Source: Nocardia sputorum
Lineage (GTDB): Bacteria > Actinomycetota > Actinomycetes > Mycobacteriales > Mycobacteriaceae
Length of the DNA: 64,000 bases
Assembly (NCBI RefSeq): GCF_027924405.1
Contig: NZ_AP026978.1
Span: 4,836,001 to 4,900,000, forward strand
Direction of reading: 5' to 3'
Notes under the pieces: model-generated
The model's input: the letters and a program-made list of their open reading frames with translations, nothing else
What the model was told of the DNA's origin: nothing
The model's database searches: none
Made by a program: the position numbers and the translations under genes
Shown here: piece after piece, positions 25,480-34,996 of the stretch
Position numbering within the stretch: the first letter of the stretch is position 1
Layout: every line of letters begins with the position of its first letter

Positions 25480-28400
25480 TCAGGCCTTCGCGATCGTCGC
25501 GCGCACACCGCCGACCAGATCGGCGGCCTCCGGACCCGCGTCGCCGAAGGTCAGCGTGGTGGCGAGGATCTCGCCCGCGATCAGGTCACGGTGGGTCCGC
25601 GCCCACTCGGCCCGATCCGCGGGGACGTCCAGGACCACGGTGATGCGGTCGGAGACGTCCAGCCCGGCGGACTTCCTGGTCTCCTGGAGGTCGCGGATCA
25701 GGTCCCGCGCCCAGCCCTCGGCCTCCAGCTCCTCGGTGACCACCGAATTCAGCACTACGAGACCGGCGTTCCCGGGCAGCGCCGCGGTCGACTCCGGTTC
25801 GGCCGCGACCAGGCGCTGGGTGTACTCCTCGGGCAGCAGGGCGATCCCGGCCGCGCGGACCGTGCCGTCCGCGTCCTCGGACCACTCGCCGGCCTTGACC
25901 GCCTTGATCACCGTCTGGACGTCCTTGCCCAGGCGCGGACCCGCGGCGCGGGCGTTGACCACCAGCTCGAAACGGCCGTGCGCGTCCACGTCGGTGGTCA
26001 GGTCCACCTTCTTGACGTTGACCTCGTCGGCGACGATATCGGCGAACGGCGCCAGCCGCTCGGCGTCGGCCGCGGCGATGGTGACCTCGGCCAGCGGCAA
26101 CCGCACCCGCAGGTTCTGCGCCTTGCGCAGGCTCAGCACCGTCGAGCACACCACCCGCACCTCGTCCATGGCGGCGACCAGCTCCGGATCGTCCGGCAGT
26201 TCGCCCTCCTTCGGCCAGTCGGCCAGGTGCACCGAGTCGCCGCCGGTCAGACCGCGCCAGATGACCTCGGTGATCAGCGGCAGCAACGGCGCCGCCAGCC
26301 GGGTGACCACCTCGAGCACCGTGTGCAGGGTGTCCACCGCGTCGCGGTCCTCGCTCCAGAACCGCGACCGCGACCGCCGCACGTACCAATTGGTCAGCGC
26401 GTCGGCGAACGAGCGCAGTTCCTCGCAGGCGCCCGCGATGTCGTAGACCTCCAGCGCCGCGGTGATCACGTCCCGGGTCCGCGCCAGCTTCGCCAGGATG
26501 TAGCGGTCGAGCACGTGCGGCGAATCGGTCCGCCACACTCCGGGCTTCGACGCGTACAGCTGCAGGAACGTCCACGCGTTCCACAACGGACGCAGCGCGT
26601 GGCTCACGCCCTCGCGGATGCCGCGCTCGGTGACGATGAGGTTGCCGCCGCGCAGGATCGGCGAGCTCATCAGGAACCAGCGCATCGCGTCCGAGCCGTC
26701 CCGGTCGAACACCTCGTTGACGTCCGGGTAGTTGCCCTTGGACTTGCTCATCTTCAGGCCGTCGTCACCGAGCACGATGCCGTGCGCGGCGACCGTCTTG
26801 AACGCCGGGCTGTCGAAGAGAGCCGTCGCCAGCACGTGCAGCGTGTAGAACCAGCCGCGGGTCTGCCCGTTGTACTCGACGATGAAATCGCCCGGGAAGT
26901 GGCTGTCGAACCACTCCTTGTTCTCGAACGGGTAGTGCACCTGGGCGTACGGCATCGAGCCCGACTCGAACCAGCAATCCAGCACCTCCGGCACCCGGCG
27001 CATCGTCGACTTGCCGGTCGGGTCGTCGGGATTCGGCCGGGTGAGCTCATCGATCATCGGGCGGTGCAGATCGGCCGGGCGCACGCCGAAATCGCGCTCC
27101 AGCTCGTCCAGCGAGCCGTACACGTCGACGCGCGGATAGGCCGGATCGTCGGACACCCACACCGGGATCGGGCTGCCCCAGTACCGGTTGCGGCTGATGT
27201 TCCAATCCCGCGCGCCTTCCAGCCACTTGCCGAACTGGCCGTCGCGGATGTGCTCGGGCACCCAGGTGATCTGCTTGTTCAGTTCGACCATGCGGTCGCG
27301 GAACTTGGTGACCGCGACGAACCAGGACGGCACGGCCATGTAGATCAGCGGCTGCCCGGAGCGCCAGCTGTGCGGGTAGGAGTGCTCGATCGTCTCGTGC
27401 CGCAACAGCTTTCCCGCGGCCTTGAGATCCTTGATGATCACCGGGTTGGCGTCGAACACCATGAGGCCCTCGTAGGGCGGCACCATCGAGGTGAACCGGC
27501 CGCCCGCATCCAGCGGCTGCACCAGCTCGATGCCGTGCGCGGAGGCGACGTCCATGTCCTCCTCACCGAAAGCCGGTGCCAGATGCACGATGCCGGTGCC
27601 GGAGTCGGTGGTCACGTAGTCGGCGGTGAGCACCCGGTGCGCGTTGTGGTGGCCGGCGAAGAAGTCGAACGGCGGCGCGTAGGACAGCTCGGCCAGCGCG
27701 GCGCCGTCGAACTCGGCGAGCACCTCCGGCTCCTCGCCGAACTCCCGCGCGTAGTGCGAGACCCGCTCGGTCGCGAGCACATAGCGTTTGCCGTCGGCGG
27801 CGCGCAGGTGCACGTAGCGGACGTCGGGGTGCACCGCGATCGCCAAGTTGGACGGCAGCGTCCACGGCGTGGTGGTCCAGATCAGCGCGTTGGCGCCGTC
27901 GAGTTCGTGCAGCGGATGCTCGGCGGGCACGCGCAACGCCATGTCGACGGTCACCGCCGGGTCCTGGCGCATCTTGTAGGCGTCATCGAGGCGGGTTTCC
28001 TGATTCGACAACGGCGTCTGCTCGTACCAGCTGTAGGGCAGCACCCGGAAGCCCTGATAGATCAGCCCTTTGTCGTACAGCGACTTGAACGCCCACATCA
28101 CCGACTCCATGAAGTCGGTGTCCAGCGTCTTGTAATCGTTGTCGAAGTCGACCCAGCGGGCCTGGCGCGTCACGTAGTCGCGCCATTCCCCGGTGTAGCG
28201 CAGCACCGACGTTTTGCAGGCCGCGTTGAATTCCGCGAGGCCCATCGCATCGATCTGTGATTTGTCCGTGATACCGAGCTGCTTTTCGGCTTCGATTTCG
28301 GCGGGCAATCCGTGGCAGTCCCAGCCGAATCGCCGGTCGACCCGCTTGCCGCGCATGGTTTGGAAACGCGGAACGAGGTCTTTGACGTATCCGGTGAGCA

Positions 28401-28614
28401 AATGTCCGTAATGCGGCAGACCGTTGGCAAAGGGCGGCCCGTCATAGAAGACGAATTCAGCTGCGCCGGAACGGTTTTCGATGCTCGCGCGGAAGGTGTC
28501 GGCGGCCGCCCACGCGTCGAGCACGCGGCGCTCCATCTCGGGGAACGACGCCCCGTTGCCGACGCTCAGGTCGACGCGCGGGTACGCGCTGTTGCTGGAA
28601 GTCTGGTCCGCCAT
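25480..28614 (-). CDS. ileS: Isoleucyl-tRNA synthetase (long, eukaryotic-like IleRS2 type)
   Basis: A 1044-residue class I synthetase charging tRNA-Ile. The HIGH-type motif appears as [12 protein letters not shown] near residue 50 and [12 protein letters not shown] near residue 630; between them is the CP1 editing domain. Length and the HYGH variant fit the IleRS2 group, which is generally mupirocin-tolerant (family knowledge). ATG 28614 (MADQTSS) follows GAGGAG eleven bases upstream. The leader is a T-box with an AUC specifier, so translation should rise when uncharged tRNA-Ile accumulates. It ends in a strong terminator. Confidence 0.97.
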   Translation of the reverse strand: MADQTSSNSAYPRVDLSVGNGASFPEMERRVLDAWAAADTFRASIENRSGAAEFVFYDGPPFANGLPHYGHLLTGYVKDLVPRFQTMRGKRVDRRFGWDCHGLPAEIEAEKQLGITDKSQIDAMGLAEFNAACKTSVLRYTGEWRDYVTRQARWVDFDNDYKTLDTDFMESVMWAFKSLYDKGLIYQGFRVLPYSWYEQTPLSNQETRLDDAYKMRQDPAVTVDMALRVPAEHPLHELDGANALIWTTTPWTLPSNLAIAVHPDVRYVHLRAADGKRYVLATERVSHYAREFGEEPEVLAEFDGAALAELSYAPPFDFFAGHHNAHRVLTADYVTTDSGTGIVHLAPAFGEEDMDVASAHGIELVQPLDAGGRFTSMVPPYEGLMVFDANPVIIKDLKAAGKLLRHETIEHSYPHSWRSGQPLIYMAVPSWFVAVTKFRDRMVELNKQITWVPEHIRDGQFGKWLEGARDWNISRNRYWGSPIPVWVSDDPAYPRVDVYGSLDELERDFGVRPADLHRPMIDELTRPNPDDPTGKSTMRRVPEVLDCWFESGSMPYAQVHYPFENKEWFDSHFPGDFIVEYNGQTRGWFYTLHVLATALFDSPAFKTVAAHGIVLGDDGLKMSKSKGNYPDVNEVFDRDGSDAMRWFLMSSPILRGGNLIVTERGIREGVSHALRPLWNAWTFLQLYASKPGVWRTDSPHVLDRYILAKLARTRDVITAALEVYDIAGACEELRSFADALTNWYVRRSRSRFWSEDRDAVDTLHTVLEVVTRLAAPLLPLITEVIWRGLTGGDSVHLADWPKEGELPDDPELVAAMDEVRVVCSTVLSLRKAQNLRVRLPLAEVTIAAADAERLAPFADIVADEVNVKKVDLTTDVDAHGRFELVVNARAAGPRLGKDVQTVIKAVKAGEWSEDADGTVRAAGIALLPEEYTQRLVAAEPESTAALPGNAGLVVLNSVVTEELEAEGWARDLIRDLQETRKSAGLDVSDRITVVLDVPADRAEWARTHRDLIAGEILATTLTFGDAGPEAADLVGGVRATIAKA

Positions 28615-28624
28615 GGCGGATACG

Positions 28625-28840
28625 TCTCCTCGTGCCGAGTCGTTGGCACGGGGACGATGCCGGCGCCCGGTGCGCCGAAACCGCGGTACCACCCCGCTTG
28701 TCCGGTGTGGCGGACACCGGACCTCTCATTCGCGAGCTGTGACGGGCTCACCCGTTCGGTTCTACTGAGCGCCCGGCCCGCAGGCCGTGCCGCCGTTCTT
28801 CCGAAGGCTCCCCGGTGATAGCCGGATCGACGCCGCATTC
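28625..28840 (-). promoter_or_regulatory. T-box riboswitch of ileS (ultrashort Stem I, translational type)
   Basis: Read on the reverse strand: Stem I has the specifier AUC (28820-28818) in GGCTATCACCGGGGAG. A middle region follows (AGTAGAACCGAACGGG). The antiterminator or antisequestrator holds the invariant T-box GGTGGTACCGCGG (28681-28693), which pairs the tRNA CCA end. A sequestrator then covers the GAGGAG Shine-Dalgarno of ileS. No U-tract terminator exists, so control is of translation, as in the Nocardia farcinica and Mycobacterium ileS T-boxes. Exact ends are approximate. Confidence 0.95.
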
Positions 28841-28847
28841 ATGTTTG

Positions 28848-28853
28848 ATTCTA
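28848..28853 (-). promoter_or_regulatory. -10 element of the T-box/ileS promoter
   Basis: TAGAAT on the reverse strand, just upstream of the T-box 5' end. No good -35 is seen at the normal distance; TTGACC occurs only 8 bases upstream. Confidence 0.5.
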
Positions 28854-28885
28854 GCCGGAGCGGTCAACTCACTTTGTGAGGCAGG

Positions 28886-29086
28886 TCAGCGTTTGGCATG
28901 ACGACCAGGAGGCGGCGGGGAATCACCATCCGGACTCCGCATGGACAAAGCACTCACCAGCAAGAGCATCGCGCCGATGACGCACACCACGATGCAACCC
29001 CACGCCCAGATCACCGATCCGGTGGTGAGCGCGGCCACGAGCAGGGCGAAGCCGATCGCGGCAAGGACGAGTGTCAAGACGAGCAT
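28886..29086 (-). CDS. Small two-helix membrane protein
   Basis: A 66-residue protein with two hydrophobic helices (about 1-22 and 26-46) and a polar, Pro-rich C-terminal tail ending in basic residues. ATG 29086 follows a GGGGG Shine-Dalgarno; a TTG at 29098 is a poorer choice. Small proteins of this shape are found between wag31 and ileS in related actinomycetes. Function unknown; an envelope or divisome-associated role is only suggested by position. Confidence 0.65.
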   Translation of the reverse strand: MLVLTLVLAAIGFALLVAALTTGSVIWAWGCIVVCVIGAMLLLVSALSMRSPDGDSPPPPGRHAKR

Positions 29087-29163
29087 GGTGACCCCCAAGG
29101 CATGCCGGGCGGCTCGACAGTTCCTCTAACGGTATGCGAACTGCTGTGCTGGGGCGCGACGCG

Positions 29164-30021
29164 TTACTTGCCACCCTTGGCGAAGGACGCCGGCGCGAGG
29201 TTGTTCGCCGTGTTGGCATCCACGAAGGCGTCGCCGCCGTCGACGGGGACGGCCGAGCCGCGGTTCTCCAGCTCCTCGAGCTGCGACTCCAGGTACGACT
29301 TCAAGCGCACCCGGTACTCCCGCTCGAACGTCTTGAGCTGCTCGATCCGGCTCTCCAGCACACTGCGCTGCTGCGTGATGGTCGCCATGATCTCGGTGTG
29401 CTTGCGCTCGGCGTCGGCCTGCAGCGCATCGGCCTTCTCCTTGGCCTGGCGCAGCTGGTTGTCCGAGCGGGTCTGCGCGTCCGACAGCATCGCGTCCGAC
29501 TTCTGGCGGGCGTCGGCGATCATGGCCTCCGACCGTGTCCTGGCGTCTCCGACCAGTCGCTCGGAATTCGCCCGGGCATTCGACAGCAAGCTCTCCGCCT
29601 CGGCCTTGGCGTCGCTGGTCAGCCGGTCCGCCATCTCCTGGGCGAGGCTGAGCACCTTGGCGGCCTGCAGGTTGGCGTCCGCGCCGGGCGCGTCCTTGGC
29701 CACCGGCGCGGCGGGCATCGGAGCGGGCGGCGCGGCGGGCACCGGGGGCTTGATCGGTTCCGGCGGAGGCGGCGGGGCCTGCGGAATCGGCGCTTTCACG
29801 GTGTTCGCCACGGCCGGGCCGCGGTTCTTCTTGGCGTCGGCCAGTTCCGCGTCGAGTTCGGCGACCCGCTGACGCAGATCGGCGTTCTCCTCGATGAGGC
29901 GCGAGAGCTCCTGCTCCACGAGATCCAGGAACGCGTCGACTTCGTCCTCGTTGTAGCCACGCTTCCCGATCGGGGGTTTGCTGAACGCGACGTTGTGCAC
30001 ATCGGCTGGGGTCAGCGGCAT
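29164..30021 (-). CDS. wag31: DivIVA-family polar growth protein Wag31
   Basis: A 285-residue coiled-coil scaffold that marks the poles and septum and organises tip growth. The N-terminal DivIVA membrane-binding domain (about 1-60) reads [20 protein letters not shown] and [21 protein letters not shown] Pro/Ala-rich linker (about 75-115) joins it to a long heptad coiled coil (about 120-250) of repeating A-K-A-E-A and [12 protein letters not shown] segments. The acidic C-terminus is short. It is the late gene of the ftsZ-pgeF-yggS-sepF-yggT chain, as in Mycobacterium. Phosphorylation by PknA/B is known in the family; the site was not verified here. Confidence 0.95.
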   Translation of the reverse strand: MPLTPADVHNVAFSKPPIGKRGYNEDEVDAFLDLVEQELSRLIEENADLRQRVAELDAELADAKKNRGPAVANTVKAPIPQAPPPPPEPIKPPVPAAPPAPMPAAPVAKDAPGADANLQAAKVLSLAQEMADRLTSDAKAEAESLLSNARANSERLVGDARTRSEAMIADARQKSDAMLSDAQTRSDNQLRQAKEKADALQADAERKHTEIMATITQQRSVLESRIEQLKTFEREYRVRLKSYLESQLEELENRGSAVPVDGGDAFVDANTANNLAPASFAKGGK

Positions 30022-30090
30022 GGAAGGATCCCTTCACGCGTCTTTTGGAGATCTAGCAGATCTAGCAAGCTGTCTTCACGGCCCATTCTG

Positions 30091-30393
30091 TCACACCGGA
30101 GCTACCGGTTGCCCGAGCCTGCCCACGATCGACATCAGGATGAAGACGATGAAAAGCAGGACCATAATCGACAGATCCAGGCGAATTCCGCCCAGTGACA
30201 CCGGGGGTATCAACCGCCGCAGCAGTTTCACCGGGGGATCGGTGATCGTGAAGATCACCTCCAGGACGACGACCACGACACCGGTAGGACGCCAGTCTCG
30301 GGCAAAGCTACGGATGAACTCGACGATCACCCGGCTGATCAGCAACAGCCAGAAGATGAACAGTACGAAGTACAGCACCGCGAACAAGGCCAC
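30091..30393 (-). CDS. yggT: YggT family membrane protein
   Basis: A 100-residue protein with two YggT-type hydrophobic segments. The first is FVLFIFWLLLISRVIVEFIR; the second follows the conserved TDPPVKLLRRLIPP and contains LDLSIMVLLFIVFIL. The GTG start is at 30393. It lies between sepF and wag31, the conserved place of this gene in Gram-positive division clusters. The role is unclear; it is probably linked to division or osmotic tolerance. Confidence 0.92.
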   Translation of the reverse strand: MALFAVLYFVLFIFWLLLISRVIVEFIRSFARDWRPTGVVVVVLEVIFTITDPPVKLLRRLIPPVSLGGIRLDLSIMVLLFIVFILMSIVGRLGQPVAPV

Positions 30394-30482
30394 CAGTTCA
30401 CTCTGCCGTAAAAATCGCTTCGCGCAAAATGACCGCGCCGCACAACCGGCGCCAGGTCTGCTCCGCCCCCCAGATCACGACC

Positions 30483-31259
30483 TTATTTCTGGTTGTAGAA
30501 GCCGGTTTCCGCGATGCGCCTGCGTTCTTCCGCTGATACGTCGACATCGGCCGGTGAGAGCAGGAACACTTTCGTCGCGACCTTGTCGAACGATCCGCGC
30601 AGCGCGAAGGCGAGACCCGCGGCGAAGTCGACCAGCCGCTTGGCGTCGGCGTTGCTCAGATCCACCAGATCCATGATCACCGGATTGCCCTCACGGAAGC
30701 GTTCGCCGATGATCCGAGCCTCGCTGTAGTCGCGCGGGCGCAGCGTCGTGATCTTGGACAAGGGGCCTCCGTCCTCGAAGATCCCGGGCCGCCGCACCGG
30801 GGCGGGCTCGGGACGCACGCGCTCCTCCAGCCTGCGCTCCTCGGCGTCGGGATCGACGGCGAGCGCGCCTCGGGTCGCACCGCGCAGCGGCGGCGCGCTC
30901 CCGCCCGCCCGGAACCGGCCCGACGGGGCGGACTCGATCCGGGTGGGACGCCGGGGCGCGTCGTAGTCGCCGTAGGGCTCGTCGACGTAGTCGTCGCGGC
31001 GCGACACCGAGTAACCCGGCTTGTACGGGGACTTGTAGGCGGGCTCGGGGTAGTCGACATCGTCGAAACGGCCTGCGCCGTATCGATCCTCGCCGTAGCG
31101 GTCGACGTAGCCGTCGCGGTCGGAGTAGTCACGGGGCCGGGGCCGGCGAGCACCACGCTCGTCCACGCCTCGGGGGGCGCGATCGTCGACGTAGTCGTCT
31201 TCGTAATCCTCGAGCGGAACCATGCCGAAGTACGCCTTGAACTTGTGCAGCGTGCTCAT
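30483..31259 (-). CDS. sepF: Cell division protein SepF
   Basis: A 258-residue FtsZ membrane anchor. The N-terminal amphipathic helix is [14 protein letters not shown] long Asp/Tyr/Arg-rich disordered linker (about 20-150) follows, then the SepF/DUF552 domain (about 165-250: [50 protein letters not shown]). It replaces FtsA, which is absent from this cluster as from other Actinobacteria. GGAAGG precedes the ATG. The order yggS-sepF-yggT-wag31 is the standard actinobacterial one. Confidence 0.95.
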   Translation of the reverse strand: MSTLHKFKAYFGMVPLEDYEDDYVDDRAPRGVDERGARRPRPRDYSDRDGYVDRYGEDRYGAGRFDDVDYPEPAYKSPYKPGYSVSRRDDYVDEPYGDYDAPRRPTRIESAPSGRFRAGGSAPPLRGATRGALAVDPDAEERRLEERVRPEPAPVRRPGIFEDGGPLSKITTLRPRDYSEARIIGERFREGNPVIMDLVDLSNADAKRLVDFAAGLAFALRGSFDKVATKVFLLSPADVDVSAEERRRIAETGFYNQK

Positions 31260-31364
31260 TGGTCGACCTTCCTTCGGCCCCGGTGGCGGCCGGGTGTTGA
31301 AGTCTTGCTCAGCCCTCGTCAGATCCCAGCATATGTGTCGAATGTGACTGATGAGGTTTCTTTG

Positions 31365-32126
31365 CTAGCCCGAGGTTATCGGTCGCATACCCATCAAGGC
31401 GGTACCGACACGCACAACCGTCGAACCGTGTTCGATCGCGGATTCCAGATCGCCCGACATTCCCGCGGAAAGCTCTGTCGCGTCCGGATGATCGGCGAGC
31501 AACAACGTGTGCAACGTCGCAAGTCGCGCAAATGCGGCATCGGCCTTCGCGTCCAACGGAGGAATGGCCATCAGACCCGACAAACGTAATCCCGGAGCGT
31601 CCGCAATCCGTTCGGCGAGCGCGGGAAGATCGCCTGCCGGGACACCGCCTCGGGCGGGGTCGTCATCCAGGCTCACCTGGAGCAACACCCGCAGCGGTTC
31701 GGTGCGCTCGCCCGCCTCCAGCGCGGCCACGGCACCGGCGTCCAGAGCGGTTGCCAGACGTTCGCTGTCGACCGAGTGAACGGTGTGCGCCCAGCGGGCG
31801 ACAGCGCGCGCTTTGTTCCGCTGCAACCGCCCGATCATGTGCCAGCGGATGCCGGTGAGGTCTTGCTCACGCAGGGCCGTCACCTTCGCCGCGGCCTCCT
31901 GCTCGCGCGACTCGCCGAACTCCCGCCGGCCCAGCCGGTGCAGGATCGCCACGTCCGAGGCGGGGAAGAACTTCGTCACCGGCAGCAGCCGCACCGAATC
32001 CGGCGCGCGCCCGGCCGCGCGACATGCCGCGTCGATGCGAGCGAGCAGCCCCGCCAGGTTGTCCGACAGTTCGGCGGTCCGGGCCGCGAGCGTGCCGTCC
32101 ACGGCGGTCTCGGCATCGGCGCTCAT
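31365..32126 (-). CDS. yggS: Pyridoxal-phosphate homeostasis protein (YggS/PROSC)
   Basis: A 253-residue PLP-binding barrel protein that buffers PLP and has no known catalytic reaction. It shows LLPVTKFFPASDVAILH (PLP Lys in VTK), FGESREQEAAAKV, WHMIGRLQRNKAR, ELSAGMSGDLESAIEHGSTVVRVG. The N-terminal 15 residues are an extension. Its ATG overlaps the stop of the repeat-derived micro-ORF (ATGA at 32123-32126); in relatives the same kind of overlap usually joins it directly to pgeF. Confidence 0.93.
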   Translation of the reverse strand: MSADAETAVDGTLAARTAELSDNLAGLLARIDAACRAAGRAPDSVRLLPVTKFFPASDVAILHRLGRREFGESREQEAAAKVTALREQDLTGIRWHMIGRLQRNKARAVARWAHTVHSVDSERLATALDAGAVAALEAGERTEPLRVLLQVSLDDDPARGGVPAGDLPALAERIADAPGLRLSGLMAIPPLDAKADAAFARLATLHTLLLADHPDATELSAGMSGDLESAIEHGSTVVRVGTALMGMRPITSG

Positions 32127-32407
32127 GCCCGCACCTCGGCGACGCTCCGCGGCATCGGCTCTGCGGCGGCTCGCGCGCTCATGCTGTATCTGTTGTCGGC
32201 ATGAGCGGGGCCCTGCGTGGTCACGCTGCGCTGCCGCCTCCGGGCCTGACCGCTCATGCCGTATCTGTTGTCGGCATGAGCGGGGCCCTGCGTGGTCACG
32301 CTCCGCTGCCGCCTCCGGGCCTGACCGCTCATGCCGTATCTGCTGTCGGCATGAGCGGGGCCCTGCGTGGTCACGCTCCGCCGCCGCCTCCGGGCCTTAC
32401 CGCTCAT
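32123..32407 (-). CDS. Repeat-built micro-ORF bridging pgeF and yggS
   Basis: A 94-codon frame whose ATG overlaps the pgeF stop (ATGA, 32407-32404) and whose TGA overlaps the yggS ATG (32126-32123). It is made of a 25-residue unit beginning MSGQARRRQRSV and ending AHADNRYG, present three times, plus a short tail (MSARAAAEPMPRSVAEVRA). Very basic, no recognised fold. The frame is kept because the DNA unit is 75 bp. It may matter as a translational bridge carrying ribosomes from pgeF to yggS rather than as a protein. Confidence 0.5.
   Translation of the reverse strand: MSGKARRRRRSVTTQGPAHADSRYGMSGQARRRQRSVTTQGPAHADNRYGMSGQARRRQRSVTTQGPAHADNRYSMSARAAAEPMPRSVAEVRA
32177..32401. repeat. Three 75-bp tandem repeats, MIRU-like
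   Basis: Units at 32177-32251, 32252-32326 and 32327-32401 differ by only two or three bases each, so the expansion is recent. A 10-base start of a fourth unit (GCTCATGCCG, 32402-32411) lies at the pgeF stop. Around every unit start the arms GCTCATGCCG and CGGCATGAGC form a hairpin with a 10-base loop (first unit one mismatch), and each hairpin holds an ATGAGC. The arrangement follows mycobacterial interspersed repetitive units, which also carry small frames overlapping both neighbours. Confidence 0.9.
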
Positions 32408-33132
32408 GCCGTGGCCTCCATCCAGATCACGCCGCCGATCCGGCCGGTCGGCGCGCCACGGCGATGACTGAACAGGGTGTGGTCCTCGATGGTGCAGCGC
32501 GGGTCGACCGCGATCGCCCCGACGCCCGCCTCGGTGAGCTGCCGGGAGATGCCCGCGCGCAGATCCAGCCCGGGGGTGCCGCGGAGCGTGGTGGTCGCGC
32601 TGCCGGGCAGGTGGGCTTCGACGTCGGCGCGCATGGCAGCCGGGACCTCGTACTGACGGCCGGAGGCAGCGGGCCCGAGCAGGGCGCCCACCCGATCCAG
32701 CCGGGCGCCGGCCGACACCATCGCCTCGAGCACGCGCGGCACGATGCCGATGCGAGCGCCGATCCGCCCGGCGTGCACGGCGGCGATCACGCCCGCCTCG
32801 TCGTCGGACAGCAGGATGGGCACGCAGTCGGCGGTGAGCACGACCAGCGCGAGCCCGGGCACGGTGGTCACGAGCGCGTCGGTGGCCGGGACCGGTTCGG
32901 CGCGTGGGCCGTCGACGATCTCCACGTTGCGGCCGTGGATCTGTTCCATCCAGACCAGGCGCTCGGGCGGCAGGCCGATGCCCTCGGCCAGCCGGTCGCG
33001 GTTGCGCCGCACGGCCGCCGGATCGTCGCCGACGTGGTCACCCAGATTGAACGAGTCGTAGGGGGGCGCCGAGAAGCCTCCGGACCTGGTCGTGGTGACC
33101 CGTCGGACAGTGATGGTCGGCGCGATAGTCAT
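32404..33132 (-). CDS. pgeF: Peptidoglycan editing factor PgeF / multicopper-like purine nucleosidase (YfiH family)
   Basis: A 242-residue YfiH-family protein, formerly called polyphenol oxidase or laccase-domain protein. The metal ligands lie in EQIHGRNVEIV (His), LTADCVPILL (Cys) and AVHAGRIG (His). The family removes wrong precursors from UDP-MurNAc peptides or acts on purine nucleosides (literature on homologues). It sits directly after ftsZ, the conserved actinobacterial position. Its stop overlaps the start of the repeat micro-ORF. Confidence 0.92.
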   Translation of the reverse strand: MTIAPTITVRRVTTTRSGGFSAPPYDSFNLGDHVGDDPAAVRRNRDRLAEGIGLPPERLVWMEQIHGRNVEIVDGPRAEPVPATDALVTTVPGLALVVLTADCVPILLSDDEAGVIAAVHAGRIGARIGIVPRVLEAMVSAGARLDRVGALLGPAASGRQYEVPAAMRADVEAHLPGSATTTLRGTPGLDLRAGISRQLTEAGVGAIAVDPRCTIEDHTLFSHRRGAPTGRIGGVIWMEATA

Positions 33133-33333
33133 GGCGACGAGCGTAGTGGCGCTCCGCGAACAGCGTCGAAATGCCCAGGTAGAAAGCGAATTTTCGCCCG
33201 GGGGCGGGACAGTTGCGTCGCATCGGGCGCCCGGAGCCCGGTCCCGGCCGGCCGGCCCCCGCGCCGGCGTCCCCCGTATTCATCGATCGACAGTCGTACT
33301 CCGGGACACCACTCCCCCGTGTCCTCCGACGCG

Positions 33334-33389
33334 TCCCGGCGCGGGCCGGGATCGCTCTTTCCAGCTCGGTCCCGGCCTGCGCCGGAACC
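33334..33389. repeat. Two REP-like palindromes between pgeF and ftsZ
   Basis: Palindrome A: TCCCGGC-GCGG-GCCGGGA (33334-33351). Palindrome B: GGTCCCGGC-CTGC-GCCGGAACC (33368-33389, one mismatch). They share the CCGGC-N4-GCCGG core, 30 bases apart, and lie just after the ftsZ stop. They could be REP-type repeats or terminator/processing hairpins. Confidence 0.55.
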
Positions 33390-33401
33390 GGACTCCAGCG
33401 C

Positions 33402-34646
33402 TCAACCCCTCCGCATGAACGACGGCACGTCCACGTCGTCGTCATCGTCGTCGGCGTCCGGCGGCGTGATGTGCGATCGCGTGTTGCTCGTCACCGTCGG
33501 CTCGCCCAGCGTCCGCGGCCGTTCGGTGTCCCGGTAGCTCGGCAGCGCGCCGCGGCCCGCAGTACCGGTAGGAGACGTGCTCGGAGTGCTGTCGCTGCCG
33601 CGCGCGGCGATCTCACTGGCTCGGCTCTGCCCGATCTCGCCCGATCTCGCCGTGCCGATGGTGCCGCGGCCCGCGCTCTCGAAGGTGCGCCGGGCCGGGC
33701 CGCCGCCGTCGAAGCCCGCCGCGATCACGGTGACCCGCACCTCGTCCCCCAGCGAATCGTCGATCACCGTTCCGAAGATGATGTTGGCCTCGATGTGCGC
33801 GGCCTCCTGCACGAGCGAGGCGGCCTCGTTGATCTCGAACAGGCCGAGATCGGATCCGCCCGCGATCGACAGCAGCACGCCGTGCGCGCCGTCCATCGAC
33901 GCCTCCAGCAGCGGCGAGTTGATCGCCGACTCGGCCGCTTTCACCGAGCGGCCCTCGCCGCGCGCCGAGCCGATGCCCATCAGCGCGCTGCCCGCGCCGG
34001 ACATCACGCTCTTGACGTCGGCGAAGTCGACGTTGATCAGACCGGGGGTGGTGATCAGGTCGGTGATGCCCTGCACACCGTTGAGCAGCACCTCGTCCGC
34101 GGAGCGGAAAGCGTCCATCAAGCTCACCGCCGCGTCGCCGAGCTGCAGCAGCCGGTCGTTCGGGATGACGATCAGCGTGTCGCACGACTCGCGCAGCAGG
34201 TTGATGCCGACCTCGGCCTGGTTCCCGCGCCGCTTGCCCTCGAAGGAGAACGGGCGGGTCACCACGCCGATGGTGAGCGCGCCGAGCTTGCGCGCGATCT
34301 GCGCGACGACCGGTGCGCCACCGGTGCCGGTGCCGCCGCCCTCACCCGCGGTCACGAAGACCATGTCGGCGCCCTTGAGCACCTCTTCGATCTCGTCCTT
34401 GTGGTCCTCGGCGGCCTTGCGCCCCACCTCGGGGTCCGCGCCGGCGCCGAGACCGCGGGTCAGCTCACGGCCGACGTCGAGCTTGACGTCGGCATCGCTC
34501 ATCAGCAGCGCTTGGGCGTCGGTGTTGACCGCGATGAACTCGACACCTTTGAGTCCCTGCTCGATCATCCGGTTGACGGCATTCACACCGCCGCCGCCGA
34601 TACCGACGACCTTGATCACCGCAAGGTAGTTGTGCGGGGGCGTCAT
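33402..34646 (-). CDS. ftsZ: Cell division GTPase FtsZ
   Basis: A 414-residue tubulin homologue forming the Z-ring. The N-terminal [18 protein letters not shown] binds nucleotide; the tubulin signature GGGTGTG is in [13 protein letters not shown] (about 101-113), and the T7 synergy loop follows near 205 ([11 protein letters not shown]). A variable linker (about 325-395) leads to the C-terminal peptide [14 protein letters not shown], which binds SepF and FtsW. The promoter is probably its own (350-base gap upstream). Confidence 0.98.
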   Translation of the reverse strand: MTPPHNYLAVIKVVGIGGGGVNAVNRMIEQGLKGVEFIAVNTDAQALLMSDADVKLDVGRELTRGLGAGADPEVGRKAAEDHKDEIEEVLKGADMVFVTAGEGGGTGTGGAPVVAQIARKLGALTIGVVTRPFSFEGKRRGNQAEVGINLLRESCDTLIVIPNDRLLQLGDAAVSLMDAFRSADEVLLNGVQGITDLITTPGLINVDFADVKSVMSGAGSALMGIGSARGEGRSVKAAESAINSPLLEASMDGAHGVLLSIAGGSDLGLFEINEAASLVQEAAHIEANIIFGTVIDDSLGDEVRVTVIAAGFDGGGPARRTFESAGRGTIGTARSGEIGQSRASEIAARGSDSTPSTSPTGTAGRGALPSYRDTERPRTLGEPTVTSNTRSHITPPDADDDDDDVDVPSFMRRG

Positions 34647-34996
34647 GGGCTCTCGCCTTCCTTCGATCTAAAGCCTGTCGTTTCCGGATTCTCGGCACAC
34701 GCTCATGGGCCCGTTCCGGAGTCGGGTCGCTGCGAGGAGCGAACCGCGGCTCGGGCAAACTCTAAAGCTCAACCATAGGGTTAGCGTTATGTCAAGTATC
34801 CGACTGGTGCGGAACGCTATTCGCAGCCGACGCGATACGCGCGCAGGCGCGCCGAAACGAGAGCCAGAATCTTGCGTGATCCCGCTCGTCTCGCCGCTCC
34901 ACACGTCGTATGGTGAACGGTTGCCCCCCGGCCCCCTTCTCCGCGCCGGAACTACTCCCGGACCGCCGAAAAATACCTGGGCGCAATGGGTGTGGA
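34647..34996 (-). promoter_or_regulatory. ftsQ-ftsZ intergenic region with ftsZ promoter candidate
   Basis: A 350-base gap inside an otherwise tightly packed cluster. On the reverse strand TTGACA (34795-34790) is a perfect -35. TATGGT (34777-34772) fits the -10 pattern TANNNT but is only 12 bases away; TTGAGC lies at normal spacing. The stretch is notably AT-rich and includes an AACC-CTAT-GGTT symmetry. Several ftsZ promoters are known in this region in mycobacteria. No coding frame of merit. Confidence 0.5.

Noticed and set aside
24988..28260. Open forward-strand frame of 1090 codons
   Set aside because: It runs antisense to ileS, is Arg/His/Val-rich without domains and covers the ileS terminator; a GC-bias artefact.
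32177..32401. CRISPR-like array
   Set aside because: The units are contiguous 75-bp tandem repeats without spacers, and no cas genes are present.
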